Shown here in pieces: positions 7,014 to 15,278 of a DNA stretch of 26,205 bases; the stretch's first letter is position 1, and each line of letters starts with the position of its first letter. The DNA is from a virus. The position numbers were made by a program, and so were the translations under genes. The DNA lies in IMG/VR virus record IMGVR_UViG_3300015603_000058, positions 1 to 26,205 of that record; one strand, 5' to 3'. The notes under the pieces were generated by a model, which did no database searches, was not told the origin of the DNA, and was given only the letters and a program-made list of their open reading frames with translations.

Positions 7014-7946
7014 GTGGGCTCCTGTGTCAGCGGTGGATGAAAGGGCGGTCTTTTGCCCGGTGGGAAACGTCTTGCTGCGCTTGGCGGCCAGCTCGGCGAT
7101 GAGGGCGTCAGCGGTGCTGATGCGGTCAGCCAGGCCGACTGTTATGGCGGCTTGGCCCCGGTAGGTGGCAGCCTCGGTAGCGCGCAGGGCTTGTGGGCTG
7201 AGGTGGCGGGCGGTGGCCACAGCATCAATAAAGGTGGTGTACAGGCTGTCAATTTCGGCCTGAAAGTCGGCGCGCACAGCGGAACTGAGCGGCTCGAAGC
7301 TGTTGCCGTCGATCTTTTTGGCACCGGCAAAAATTTGGGTGACGCGCACGCCATCTTTGACAAGGGCGGCAGATACATCAACATGGCGCATCACAACACC
7401 AATGCTCCCGGCATAGCCGGTGCTGGTGATAGCCATCATTTCAGCGGCACTGGCACCCAGGTAACCAGCGCTGGCAGCCATGCCGTCGGCAATAGCGTAA
7501 AAAGGTTTTTTGCCGCGCAGGGCCAGCGCTTGTTCGGCGTACTGGAAGGCGCCTTGGGCTTCGCCGCCGGGACTGTCCCAGACTTGCAGCACGGCGTGTA
7601 CATCGGGGTTGTCCATGGCGTGCGCCAGGTCGGCATAGATGCTGTTGTAGCCCAGTAAGGTGGTGCTGTCGGCTTCCATGCGGGTTTTGTGTACCAGTGC
7701 GCCATTGACATTGAGTACCGCTACGCCGTCGACCACTTGGTAACCAAGTTCAGAGCGTGGGCCTTTGCGGCTGGTGAAGAGTTCAGGCGCGAGCAGGCTG
7801 GTCGCTTGTTCGCCTTGCGCGAGGGGGGTACCCAGCAGGCGCTGGCCCAGGCCGGCAATGATGGCGTCGAGCTTTTGCGGGTGGACCAGCAGCGCCACAT
7901 TGAAGATGCGCGCGGCCAGGTGCGGGTAGGCAGAAAAGTGACTCAT
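6570..7946 (-). CDS. C: Capsid maturation protease, S49 family (gpC-like), with scaffold tail
   Basis: This 458-residue protein is the prohead protease that processes the scaffold during head maturation. Residues about 70-290 form an S49 (SppA/ClpP-like) domain: DSPGGEA at 124-130, the nucleophile Ser159 in GMAASAGY, TGYAGSIGVV at 177-186, and the general-base Lys at 210/211 in AGAKKIDGN. From about residue 312 the sequence is low-complexity Ala/Gln-rich and helical, the scaffold part. The start overlaps the portal stop by ATGA, so it is coupled to portal translation. Length and two-part layout match lambda C (439), whose C-terminal third is also made separately as Nu3. Confidence 0.9.
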   Translation of the reverse strand: MSHFSAYPHLAARIFNVALLVHPQKLDAIIAGLGQRLLGTPLAQGEQATSLLAPELFTSRKGPRSELGYQVVDGVAVLNVNGALVHKTRMEADSTTLLGYNSIYADLAHAMDNPDVHAVLQVWDSPGGEAQGAFQYAEQALALRGKKPFYAIADGMAASAGYLGASAAEMMAITSTGYAGSIGVVMRHVDVSAALVKDGVRVTQIFAGAKKIDGNSFEPLSSAVRADFQAEIDSLYTTFIDAVATARHLSPQALRATEAATYRGQAAITVGLADRISTADALIAELAAKRSKTFPTGQKTALSSTADTGAHMSQTSTPGGQLSANPQAPATLAQPDAPTMKTFTQSELDSATVSAMAAGAATERTRISTIQSHANASAQPGIVKACIDTGMTAEQAATMLGAAVGSAQPAAAASPFAAAMAGIANPAVNGIEGSANTGPESEAAAMAAQVLETMRSFA

Positions 7947-9679
7947 TTGGCGGGGCCTTTGGCTTTGCGTTTGGCGGCGCGGGCGGCTGGTTTTTGGGCT
8001 GGTGCGGGTGCTGAATCAGCCGGGTCTTGTGTGTCATCCACAGGGGCGGTGTCGCCGGGAAAGGTGTCCGGGTTGTCTTCGGGGTCAACCACAGGGGCGG
8101 CGGCGGGCGCTGTCTGACTGGCTTGCGCGCCAGGCTGAGGCAGGCCGCGCTCGGCGCGCATGGCGGCCTCAATGGCTTGTTGGTCGAGGATTTCTTCGTA
8201 GTCTTCGCCCTGCTCTGCGCATTCTTTTTCAAGCGTGGACAGGCCGCAATCGATGCGGATTTGCGCGGCGGTGGCTTCCTTGACCGGATCAACCCAGCCA
8301 CGGCCACCAAAGATGAAGCGCGCGCGCTGGTAGGCGTAGCGGTTCTGGTAGTAGTCGGGGGCCTGAATGTGGCCGTTGCCGATGGCTTCTTCAAGCCAGA
8401 GTTCGTAGACCGGGCGCAGCCAGGTGTCGGTGAGCCAGCGCCTGCGGCCGTTGAAGTAGCGCCAAGCCTCCAGCATGGAGGCGCGGGCGCTGCTGTAACT
8501 GGTTTTGCTGAAGTCTTTGAGCAGCAGCTCATAAGGCAGATTCATGCCAGCGGCAATGTGGCGCAGGGTAGCCAGCATGAAGGCTTCAAAACTGGGGTTG
8601 GGGCGGCCTGGGGCAACGGCATTGATGCGCGTTCCCGGTGGCAGTGGAACGATGCCGCCACTGCTCATCTTGCGGGTGGTGATGCCCATGGTTTTGGCAG
8701 CGGCTGTGTTTTGTGCCCAGGCTTGGCGTGGGTCTTGGCCAAACAGGGCACTGGCGCTTTCGGTGTCGAGGTCGGTTTCCAGAAACGCGGCGACCAGGCT
8801 GTTGCTGACGCTGGCTTGAAGTTCGTTGTGGGCGTAGTCGCCGGCCATGCGGATTTCACGCATGACGGCGCTGACCACGGGCTTACCGCGGCTTTGGCCG
8901 GTGCGCTCTTTGTCATGTAGGTGGATGACACGGCGCCGACCAAATTCGGTACGGGCCGGGACGCGCTCATATTCGGTATTGGTCATGGCGGCAAAATTGA
9001 AGATGTCGCCGGGGTGCTGCTTGAGGATGTAGTACGCCACCGGGGCGCCATAGGCGTCGAACTCGATGCCGCCACGAATGTCCGATCGGTGCGACAGCGC
9101 CAAGGGTGTTTGCAGGCGATCAGACTCGATCAGCATCAGACGAGTATTCCAATTGGCACCGGGGCGCGGTAGCCACAGCGGCAGCGCCAGGGCGTCGCCA
9201 TTGAGCATTGCGCCCCCCAGAGCTTGCAGGCTCATGCCCAGCAGGTTTTGGGTATCAGCGGCGTCGCATTCAGTGGTGTCGCCCCAACTGCGGAATTTGC
9301 TCTCGGTGGTGTTGGACCACTCGTGCGCCTGTTCGCGGCTCCAGCCCAGCAGGCGGTAGTCAGGGGCGGCGCTCAGGCGCAAGACGGCGCCGATGATGTT
9401 GTCGCGCAGGGTTTGCTGGGCGCTAGCCATCAGGCCGTTGTTGCGCCCCAGGTCGCGCGAGCGTGCCGTGAGCATTCCCAGGTCGGGCAGCAGGTCGGCA
9501 TCGGCGCTGTAGGCGCCGGGCATCCAGTCAGACAGATTGGGCTCGCTAAAGCTAGCTGATTTGTGGCTGTTCAGGCTGGTGCCAGGTGCTGCGGCATCCC
9601 CGCTCGCCAGCGCCGCACTAACGGCGGCGCTGGCGCGACTGGCGCGGCGGGGTTTATTGGGGGTGGCCAGTGTTTGCAT
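7943..9679 (-). CDS. B: Portal protein, lambda B family
   Basis: This 578-residue protein forms the dodecameric ring at the unique capsid vertex through which DNA enters and leaves. Family hallmarks include ARSRDLGRNNGLMASAQQTL (about 72-91), IIGAVLRLSAAPDY, the QALGGAMLNGDALALPLW segment (149-166), ESDRLQTP, GGIEFDAYGAPVAYYIL, HLHDKERTGQSRGKPVVSAV, and the late SYSSARASMLEAWRYF helix. Length is close to lambda B (533) with an extra Pro/Ala-rich tail rich in Lys at the end. The stop overlaps the protease start (ATGA) and the gene follows the gpW-like gene with a 3-nt gap. Confidence 0.93.
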   Translation of the reverse strand: MQTLATPNKPRRASRASAAVSAALASGDAAAPGTSLNSHKSASFSEPNLSDWMPGAYSADADLLPDLGMLTARSRDLGRNNGLMASAQQTLRDNIIGAVLRLSAAPDYRLLGWSREQAHEWSNTTESKFRSWGDTTECDAADTQNLLGMSLQALGGAMLNGDALALPLWLPRPGANWNTRLMLIESDRLQTPLALSHRSDIRGGIEFDAYGAPVAYYILKQHPGDIFNFAAMTNTEYERVPARTEFGRRRVIHLHDKERTGQSRGKPVVSAVMREIRMAGDYAHNELQASVSNSLVAAFLETDLDTESASALFGQDPRQAWAQNTAAAKTMGITTRKMSSGGIVPLPPGTRINAVAPGRPNPSFEAFMLATLRHIAAGMNLPYELLLKDFSKTSYSSARASMLEAWRYFNGRRRWLTDTWLRPVYELWLEEAIGNGHIQAPDYYQNRYAYQRARFIFGGRGWVDPVKEATAAQIRIDCGLSTLEKECAEQGEDYEEILDQQAIEAAMRAERGLPQPGAQASQTAPAAAPVVDPEDNPDTFPGDTAPVDDTQDPADSAPAPAQKPAARAAKRKAKGPAK

Positions 9680-9682
9680 GGC

Positions 9683-9913
9683 CTAGATGACGTAAAACGT
9701 CCGGTTTTGCGCCGAGCGGCCTTCACGGCGGTCTAACTCGTTGTCGATGGCGGCGATTTCACGCTTGATGTCAGTGGTGCGCTGGGCGTACTGAGCGCGT
9801 GTGCCACCGTGGTCAATCTCGGTCGGTTGTGTCAGCCGCTTGTGCAGGGAGTCGCGCAGATCGGCGCGCTGCGTGGTGAGTTGTTCGGTGGTGTCGCGGC
9901 TGTAAAGTCCCAT
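9683..9913 (-). CDS. W: Head completion protein (gpW-like)
   Basis: This 76-residue protein sits directly before the portal gene, the lambda W position; W proteins bind the portal after packaging and prepare it for FII and the tail. The sequence has two helices flanking a short charged middle: TTEQLTTQRADLRDSLHKRL near the N-terminus and AQYAQRTTDIKREIAAIDNE in the second half, which fits the small alpha/beta gpW layout. It ends in an aromatic/hydrophobic FYVI tail. The assignment is by size, position and helix pattern; the primary sequence is not strongly diagnostic. Confidence 0.68.
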   Translation of the reverse strand: MGLYSRDTTEQLTTQRADLRDSLHKRLTQPTEIDHGGTRAQYAQRTTDIKREIAAIDNELDRREGRSAQNRTFYVI

Positions 9914-9964
9914 AGGGGTGGACTTTGCCGGGGTGGGAGGGAAATGTTAAGAGGAACTATTTCA

Positions 9965-10306
9965 CTATTTTGTTTCACTACTGATGTTTTCTTGACACCA
10001 GATGGTTAACTTTGCAGAAGCAATGATATTTCTGATTTGCTTTTCACTCAAGCCATGCTTGTGCGCCAGTTCGCCGTAGTTTCGGCCATCGAATTCCTCA
10101 ACAATCTGCAGGTTTCGGGCCTTGGCATTTTGTGTAGTAGCACTGGCGATGTAGATGGTGGTGCCGCCCAGACAAGCAACGATGCGACTGGTGAGCGCTG
10201 CGGCCATGTCGCTCGCACAGGCAATTCCAAAACGCACAGCAATGTTCTGGGCCTCGCGCTCGATGATGTCAAGGGGCTGGAGTTCAAGGGTTTTTTGTTG
10301 GATCAT
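9965..10306 (-). CDS. Mor-family transcription activator
   Basis: This 113-residue protein resembles the Mor/C activator family of Mu-like phages, which bind imperfect palindromes upstream of weak promoters and recruit RNA polymerase. The supporting pattern is an N-terminal helical dimerisation region containing CLGGTTIYIASAT (about residues 45-57), followed by ARNLQIVEEFDGRNYGELA and HKHGLSEKQIRNIIA, a clear helix-turn-helix. The gene lies inside the late operon, 8 nt after the large terminase and 51 nt before the gpW-like gene. A late-gene activator encoded in the operon it may control would give positive feedback; that is an inference. It is slightly shorter than Mu Mor (129). Confidence 0.75.
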   Translation of the reverse strand: MIQQKTLELQPLDIIEREAQNIAVRFGIACASDMAAALTSRIVACLGGTTIYIASATTQNAKARNLQIVEEFDGRNYGELAHKHGLSEKQIRNIIASAKLTIWCQENISSETK

Positions 10307-10314
10307 GGGGTGTA

Positions 10315-12474
10315 TCAGGCGAGTGAGTAAAGGTTGGCAATGACAGCGGGGTCGTCCAGGTCGTAATAAGGGGCTGCGGTATCAAAGTTGTTGGCGGTAC
10401 TGCTGGTGGCAATAGGCGGAGGCGCAGCCATCGGCAGGGCCAGGGGCTGATGCATACCACTGGCCACAGCTACCGGTGTAGTGGCAACTGCTGGCATAGC
10501 CCGCTCAAACAAATTGGGTTCAACCTGCGCTTCAAGTTGCCGCCATCGGCGCTCGTCATGGCGGTGCAGGTCGAGTACATGGCTGATGAAGATGGAATAG
10601 ACGGTGCCGTCAAGTGCCTCATTGCGCTGCTTTTTGGGGTTGACCCAGCGGTATTGGTCGCCGCTGGCGGTGCGGGCGAGCACGCGCACCTCGGCCGTCA
10701 AGCCTTTGTAGAACGCTACCGGCAAGTCGGCGCTGAAATGCACGTAGCCGGGGCCGGGCTGGGTGACTTTGAGGCGGCCAAAAAACAGGTCTTTGGCGGT
10801 GTCGGTGCCGACCATCCAGAGTTTGACGCCGCGTTTGACGATGCGCCCGGCGTGGTTGATGTCTTGGTACGCGCCTTTGCCTTTGATGGCGTCGCCTTGT
10901 TTGCTGGAACCCTTGAGGGCGATCAAGCGCATGGGGCTTTTGTTGGCGTAGGCGTGGACAAAGCTGTAGGCCTGGTGGGTGAAGTGGCCACCGGTGTCGA
11001 CCCCAGCCCCGGCGATGCTGATCAGCGCCCCGTTTTCGTGTTGCAGTGGGGTTTGTAGTACTTGCCAGAGTTTGTGCCAATCTCGCTCATCAGCCGGGTT
11101 GGCGTCCAGCACGATGTAGCCCACTGCCCACATTTCTTCGCCCCGGCCAAAGGCCCACAGGATGATTTCAAAGCGGTTGTCTTGCACGTCAACCCCAGCA
11201 GCGACAACCAGCCCGGCGGCGGGCACGGTCAAGCAGGGGTAGGCTTCGGCGCGGCGCTGGAGCACATGGGCCTCGGCCTTTTCTACTTCGTCTTCCCAGG
11301 TTTGGCCCAGGGTCTCATTGATGAAGGCTTTGAGCGGGCCGCGCATGCCGTTTTTGTTGGCGGTTTGGGCATCCAGAAACTCACGCACCACCGAGCCCCA
11401 GGTGACTTGCGGGCTGATGGCGGTCCAGCCGTGCAGGCCGACATGGCGCGGTGCCAGGCAGGGCGTGCCGTCGCCGGTAGTCCATTGGCTGGTGGGTTTG
11501 TCGGGGTTGCTGGCGTCATGGGTCAAGCGCCACAGGCCGCAGTCACTGACCCAAGCGCCAGAGTCGGCCACTTTGAGGTATTGGGCCTGCGTGTAGCCTT
11601 GCAGGCAGTGCGGGCAGACGTGGCGCACGCTGGTTTCGGGCGCTTCAATGTCCCACTTGAAACCGTGTTGCACGGCTTTGCCGCCCCACTGCAACGGGTG
11701 TTCAACACCGCAGTGCGGGCAGGCGCACTGATACGTCATGCGCACAGTGGCCGCGGCCATGCGGTTTTCAATGTGCGACAAGCCTTTGATGCGCGGGGTG
11801 GTGCCGCAAATCAATTTAGGGAAGGTGGCGCCTTCCAGGCGTTTGTGCGCCAGTGTCCAGGGGTCGCCGGCTTTTTCGATCTCCCAATCAAAGCCGTCGA
11901 GCTCATCCAGAATGGCTACAGCAATGGTCAGGCGGCGGAAGTTGCCAGCGGCTTTTCCCCCGCGCAGTTTGAGCACCGAGCCGAGGAACTTCTTTTGTTG
12001 CAGGGTGTTGCTTTTGCTTTTGGCCAGCGCTTGCGGAAAGACTTCGCGCATGATGCGCACGTCGCGCAGCATGGGTTCGACTTCGGTTTTACAAAAGTCA
12101 TCGCTGTCGTCGTCGGTGGGCTGCCAGACGGCCTGGTTACGCCGACGGTGCTGACCGGTGTAGCCCATCATGGCGAGCAGGCATTTGGTGTAACCCAGGC
12201 GCGCAGATTTTTGGAAGTCGACTTCCTCAATGTCGTCATTGCTCATGCAGTCCATGATGCCGATCTGGTAGCCAAAGGCGCGCCACTTTTGCGTTTTCTG
12301 GCTCGATTCGGCGGACAGGTAGAAGTGTTTGGCCGCCCACTGGGACAGGCTCAGGGGCTCAGGCACCTTGAGCGCCTCGAGCCCGCGCGCTACCGACTCG
12401 CGCAGCGACTGGCGCAGCTCATGGGGGAGGTGCGGCCAGAGTTGGGCTAAGGGGATGGCGGGGTTTTGACTCAC
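10315..12474 (-). CDS. A: Terminase large subunit, GpA family
   Basis: This 719-residue motor cuts concatemers and pumps DNA into the prohead. The Walker-A-like QKSARLGYTK (residues 88-97) is the lambda gpA form of the motif; the Walker B is AILDELD (187-193) with Asp190-Glu191. Paired CPHC sites (252-255 and 287-290) suggest a zinc-binding insert. The nuclease domain begins near VVAAGVDVQDNRFE, with a likely metal ligand Asp429. The start is GTG at 12474, 8 nt after the methyltransferase stop; there is no other start near the N-terminus. Length is close to lambda A (641), with a Pro/Ala-rich tail. The lambda-type terminase implies cohesive-end (cos) packaging. Confidence 0.93.
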   Translation of the reverse strand: MSQNPAIPLAQLWPHLPHELRQSLRESVARGLEALKVPEPLSLSQWAAKHFYLSAESSQKTQKWRAFGYQIGIMDCMSNDDIEEVDFQKSARLGYTKCLLAMMGYTGQHRRRNQAVWQPTDDDSDDFCKTEVEPMLRDVRIMREVFPQALAKSKSNTLQQKKFLGSVLKLRGGKAAGNFRRLTIAVAILDELDGFDWEIEKAGDPWTLAHKRLEGATFPKLICGTTPRIKGLSHIENRMAAATVRMTYQCACPHCGVEHPLQWGGKAVQHGFKWDIEAPETSVRHVCPHCLQGYTQAQYLKVADSGAWVSDCGLWRLTHDASNPDKPTSQWTTGDGTPCLAPRHVGLHGWTAISPQVTWGSVVREFLDAQTANKNGMRGPLKAFINETLGQTWEDEVEKAEAHVLQRRAEAYPCLTVPAAGLVVAAGVDVQDNRFEIILWAFGRGEEMWAVGYIVLDANPADERDWHKLWQVLQTPLQHENGALISIAGAGVDTGGHFTHQAYSFVHAYANKSPMRLIALKGSSKQGDAIKGKGAYQDINHAGRIVKRGVKLWMVGTDTAKDLFFGRLKVTQPGPGYVHFSADLPVAFYKGLTAEVRVLARTASGDQYRWVNPKKQRNEALDGTVYSIFISHVLDLHRHDERRWRQLEAQVEPNLFERAMPAVATTPVAVASGMHQPLALPMAAPPPIATSSTANNFDTAAPYYDLDDPAVIANLYSLA

Positions 12475-12482
12475 GGCGCGGG

Positions 12483-13880
12483 TTAGGTGAAGTCGAAGGC
12501 AGGTTGATGGCCTTGGCGCCGGGCGCTGTCGATGCGGGCACGGGCGATGGCGATGTAATCTGCGTCACGCTCAATGCCGATGTACTGGAAGCCTTCAAGC
12601 ACTGCAGCGCGTCCGGTGCTTCCGCTGCCCATAAAGGGGTCGAGCACGATACCGCCTTTGGGTGTGACCAGGCGGCACAGGTAGCGCATCAGGTCGGTGG
12701 GTTTGACGGTGGGGTGGTGGTTTTTGCGGGCTTGTGCGCCACGGTTGCGCGGGTTATCGCCACCGGGGTCGCCTGCTTTGCGGGTTGGGTCTTGCTGCAC
12801 ACTGGTGGCGTTGTACATTCCCTCGTTTCGATCTTCGCTGCTGGCTTTGGCGCAGTAGAAGAAGCGGGCGGCGGAGCCGAAGTCATTGCGCGCAGCGGTC
12901 GGTATGCGGCCGTATTCACCATAGCAGTTGGTGTTGTCGTCCCCGGTATGGCTTGATTCGGTACCGCGCACGTCGCCTTGTTGCCCTGCGGATTGAGGGA
13001 ATTCCGCCAGCACTTCGGCGCTGCCGTCGTGGATCAGGTTGGCGGGCCAGCGGCCAAGGCCATTCGGATTGCGTTCACCACTGCCGTCTTTCGGCATATA
13101 ACTTGAACTTCTATCATCAGCCGCATTTGCATTCGCGTATCCATTCTGCTGTCGATAAAGTGGGTTTGTTGCTGGGTCTTTTGTGTCTTCGTAATCTACC
13201 CTGCAGCCATCAACATTCAACGCACCGGCACCGTGCTGCAACACATTCGCCGCCACTGTGCAGGCAAACGGTTTACGCGCCAGGGTGATGGGTTCGAGCG
13301 CGGGTTTCAGGGCGGTTCCCCAGCCTTGCCATTGTTTGGCGGATTCGGTGGAGGGGGCGGTGATGTCAAGTTCAATCTCACCCCGATTGGCTTGCGTCCA
13401 GACGTCTTGCGCAAAGGTTTGCGAGCCGCCGATACCGGCTTTGGTGCGCGTGCCAGTCACTTCGCGCTCTGCCCCCGCAGCCTTGTCAATCGCCTTGCTA
13501 ACGTCCAATGACTTCGGGAAGCCTGAGCCATAGACCCAGGCGATCATGTCGCGGATTTCAAACCCGGCGTCTTCAATCCGGCAGGCCATGCGGTGCTGGG
13601 TGCGGGTACCGGCAAAGGCCAGCAGGTGCCCACCGGGCTTGAGGACACGCAAGGCTTCGACCCAGACCGCCACGTCGGGCACGTCATAGTCCCACTTTTT
13701 ACCCATGAACGACAGGCCATAAGGCGGGTCGGTGACGATGGCGTCAACGCAGTTATCAGGCATGGCACGCAGCACATCCAGGCAGTCACCCAAGTGACAT
13801 TGATTGAGCCAGAAATTCATGTCAGCTTGCGCGGCGGCATCTGCAGCGCTGGCGGTGTTGGGTGTGGCGTTGGTGGTCAT
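12483..13880 (-). CDS. DNA methyltransferase, beta class, probably N6-adenine
   Basis: This 465-residue enzyme transfers methyl groups from S-adenosylmethionine to DNA. The catalytic motif DPPYGLSFMGKKWDY lies near the N-terminus (DPPY, 51-54) and the SAM-binding motif LDPFMGSGSTG near the C-terminus (about 413-423), with a 300-residue target-recognition region between: the beta-class order. DPPY rather than SPPY favours adenine. The insert includes ALNVDGCRVDYED and GRWPANLIHDG, seen in phage orphan methyltransferases. I chose the ATG at 13880 because it overlaps the stop of the 48-residue gene (ATGA); longer starts to 13937 lack a ribosome site and would overlap that gene. No restriction endonuclease is nearby, so it is probably an orphan that protects phage DNA or affects packaging. 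Confidence 0.87.
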   Translation of the reverse strand: MTTNATPNTASAADAAAQADMNFWLNQCHLGDCLDVLRAMPDNCVDAIVTDPPYGLSFMGKKWDYDVPDVAVWVEALRVLKPGGHLLAFAGTRTQHRMACRIEDAGFEIRDMIAWVYGSGFPKSLDVSKAIDKAAGAEREVTGTRTKAGIGGSQTFAQDVWTQANRGEIELDITAPSTESAKQWQGWGTALKPALEPITLARKPFACTVAANVLQHGAGALNVDGCRVDYEDTKDPATNPLYRQQNGYANANAADDRSSSYMPKDGSGERNPNGLGRWPANLIHDGSAEVLAEFPQSAGQQGDVRGTESSHTGDDNTNCYGEYGRIPTAARNDFGSAARFFYCAKASSEDRNEGMYNATSVQQDPTRKAGDPGGDNPRNRGAQARKNHHPTVKPTDLMRYLCRLVTPKGGIVLDPFMGSGSTGRAAVLEGFQYIGIERDADYIAIARARIDSARRQGHQPAFDFT

Positions 13881-14023
13881 GGTAAAGAGGCGTTGGGGCC
13901 GTCGACCCATTGGCAGAGATAGCCCAGGGTCAAACATAAAACGTTGGCAACAACAAGCAACGCGACGGCGGCAAACAGGGCGATCTCAAAAGGGAAGACA
14001 GCCAGGTGGCGCAGGGTTTTCAT
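13877..14023 (-). CDS. Small membrane protein (48 residues) between small terminase and methyltransferase
   Basis: This short gene is shorter than common gene-calling limits. Its ATG (14023) overlaps the Nu1 stop by ATGA and its TGA overlaps the methyltransferase ATG by ATGA, so it fits perfectly between two real genes as part of a coupled chain. The product starts MKTLRHLAVFPFEIALFAAV and continues with a long hydrophobic run to about residue 37, then a polar end (QWVDGPNASLP). It is one long or two short membrane segments, with the basic N-terminus likely cytoplasmic. It is too short to name; holin-like, antiholin-like or membrane-exclusion roles are possible but unsupported. Confidence 0.75.
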   Translation of the reverse strand: MKTLRHLAVFPFEIALFAAVALLVVANVLCLTLGYLCQWVDGPNASLP

Positions 14024-14505
14024 GCGCCCTCGCCTTCTTCGTCATCCATAGCGGTGAGGCTGGCCAGGCTCATGTTGGAGGCCAGGTTGAGCACTTCAAA
14101 GACGATGGTTTCTACCAGTTTGAGGTCGTCTCCGGTCAGGTGCGGGCAGCGCATTTTGAGTTGCACGACCAGTGATTGAAGGTGGTCGCGGATTTGGCTG
14201 GCAACGTGGGCGATGATTTGCTCAATCAGGGTGACGGCGGCGTATTCGCGGCGGTCTCTAGCGAGCTGGATTTCATTGCGTTCGCGCGAGACCTGGGTGG
14301 CTTTGGTGCGCTCGCGGGCCAGTTCACCGTCGGCGCCGCGGCCAGCCGCTTGTTCGCGCAGGTGCTCACAGTAGTCGAGCAGCCAGTGGCGGGCGGTTTC
14401 GCCGGGTTGCATTTCGCCGCTGGCGAGGTGGTCGCTGACGGCTTGCTGGCTAACGCCCACGAGTTCGCCAAATTGCTGCTGGGTGCAGGTGTCGTCGAGG
14501 TTCAT
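14020..14505 (-). CDS. Nu1: Terminase small subunit, Nu1 family
   Basis: This 161-residue protein recognises the cos site and loads the large terminase. The N-terminus holds a winged-helix DNA-binding motif, TQQQFGELVGVSQQAVSDHL (about residues 8-27), as in lambda Nu1. The middle is a charged helix (ERTKATQVSRERNEIQLARD, about 66-85), and the C-terminal part is helical with MRCPHLTGDDLK and an acidic end DDEEGEGA. Both ends overlap neighbouring genes by ATGA, tying it to the Z-like gene upstream and the small membrane gene downstream. The order Nu1, then A (with insertions between), is conserved. Confidence 0.85.
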   Translation of the reverse strand: MNLDDTCTQQQFGELVGVSQQAVSDHLASGEMQPGETARHWLLDYCEHLREQAAGRGADGELARERTKATQVSRERNEIQLARDRREYAAVTLIEQIIAHVASQIRDHLQSLVVQLKMRCPHLTGDDLKLVETIVFEVLNLASNMSLASLTAMDDEEGEGA

Positions 14506-15278
14506 GGCGCGGCCCGACTCAAAGCGAAGTCGCAGGACTCTTGCCAGCGCTGGTTGCCTTTGGCCGCAATGGTGTCGGCGATGATTTTGGGCATGTCCAG
14601 GCGCTTGTCATAACTGGCTTTCCGCACAAACTTGAGCATCTGCAGCAGTTTGTGGCCCGGTAGGTGTCGGTACACGCCAGGGGGCAGCCAGCCGCCGCCT
14701 TTGGCTGCAGTGTTTTTACCGGGTGCGATACAAAACATTTCGACTTGAACACCGAGTTTGCGGGCGCGCTTTTGGCTTTTTTCGTAGATTGATTTGCCTG
14801 TTGCGAAGGGTGTGCCTTTTTTGATCTGCAAGATGTTGATGATTTGCTTGTAGACGCTCCCGGGTATATTTCCGTTGGTGTCGACTGGCATAGCTTTGCC
14901 AGGCGTAGTGACCCATCCAGGTGGTAAAAAGCCCGTTCGCATCAACAAGACTTCAATCTTCTTTTGGTGCCGCGAGGGCGTACCCTGCACACCAGGGAGT
15001 AAATGTTCATTAAGGGATTTGCCCATGTCTTCCTGCGATTTTTTGAGGTAAATGCGCGACTCTTGGGTCTTTGGTGTGGCCATGTCGAAAGCCGGGGCGC
15101 GCAGGGTGAACAAGGTCGGCCCCTTGAATGCCACCGGCATCTGCGCGATGATTTCGTCTTTGGCATCTTTCGCCAGCGCGGTCAGCGTCTTGGCCATGGC
15201 AAAGTTCACCTGACGCGGGGCGATCTCGCCGAAGTCTTTGGCCGCCTGCCTGAAATCAACAGAGTGAGTGAGTTCCAT
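14502..15278 (-). CDS. Phage structural protein, possibly minor tail protein Z-like
   Basis: This 258-residue protein begins MELTHSVDFRQAAKDFGEIA; the N-terminal helix FAMAKTLTALAKDAKDEI and the segment PTLFTLRAPAFDMATPKT (about 55-73) resemble the layout of prophage gpZ-like neck/tail proteins. The rest is basic with a Gly/Pro-rich patch (KGGGWLPPGVYRH). It is the first gene of the late module and overlaps Nu1 by ATGA. In lambda, Z lies between FII and U, so the location here would be unusual; a head or packaging protein specific to this group is an alternative. The start is uncertain: ATG 15278 has a weak purine-rich leader, and in-frame starts up to 15323 (TTG) are possible. Confidence 0.6.
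   Translation of the reverse strand: MELTHSVDFRQAAKDFGEIAPRQVNFAMAKTLTALAKDAKDEIIAQMPVAFKGPTLFTLRAPAFDMATPKTQESRIYLKKSQEDMGKSLNEHLLPGVQGTPSRHQKKIEVLLMRTGFLPPGWVTTPGKAMPVDTNGNIPGSVYKQIINILQIKKGTPFATGKSIYEKSQKRARKLGVQVEMFCIAPGKNTAAKGGGWLPPGVYRHLPGHKLLQMLKFVRKASYDKRLDMPKIIADTIAAKGNQRWQESCDFALSRAAP

Noticed and set aside
11062-12450. 462-codon plus-strand frame
   Set aside because: Antisense shadow of the GpA terminase, which has unmistakable motifs; long antisense frames are common in GC-rich genes.
13881-13937. Longer methyltransferase start (MFDPGLSL...)
   Set aside because: No ribosome site; the shorter start overlaps the stop of the 48-residue gene by ATGA.
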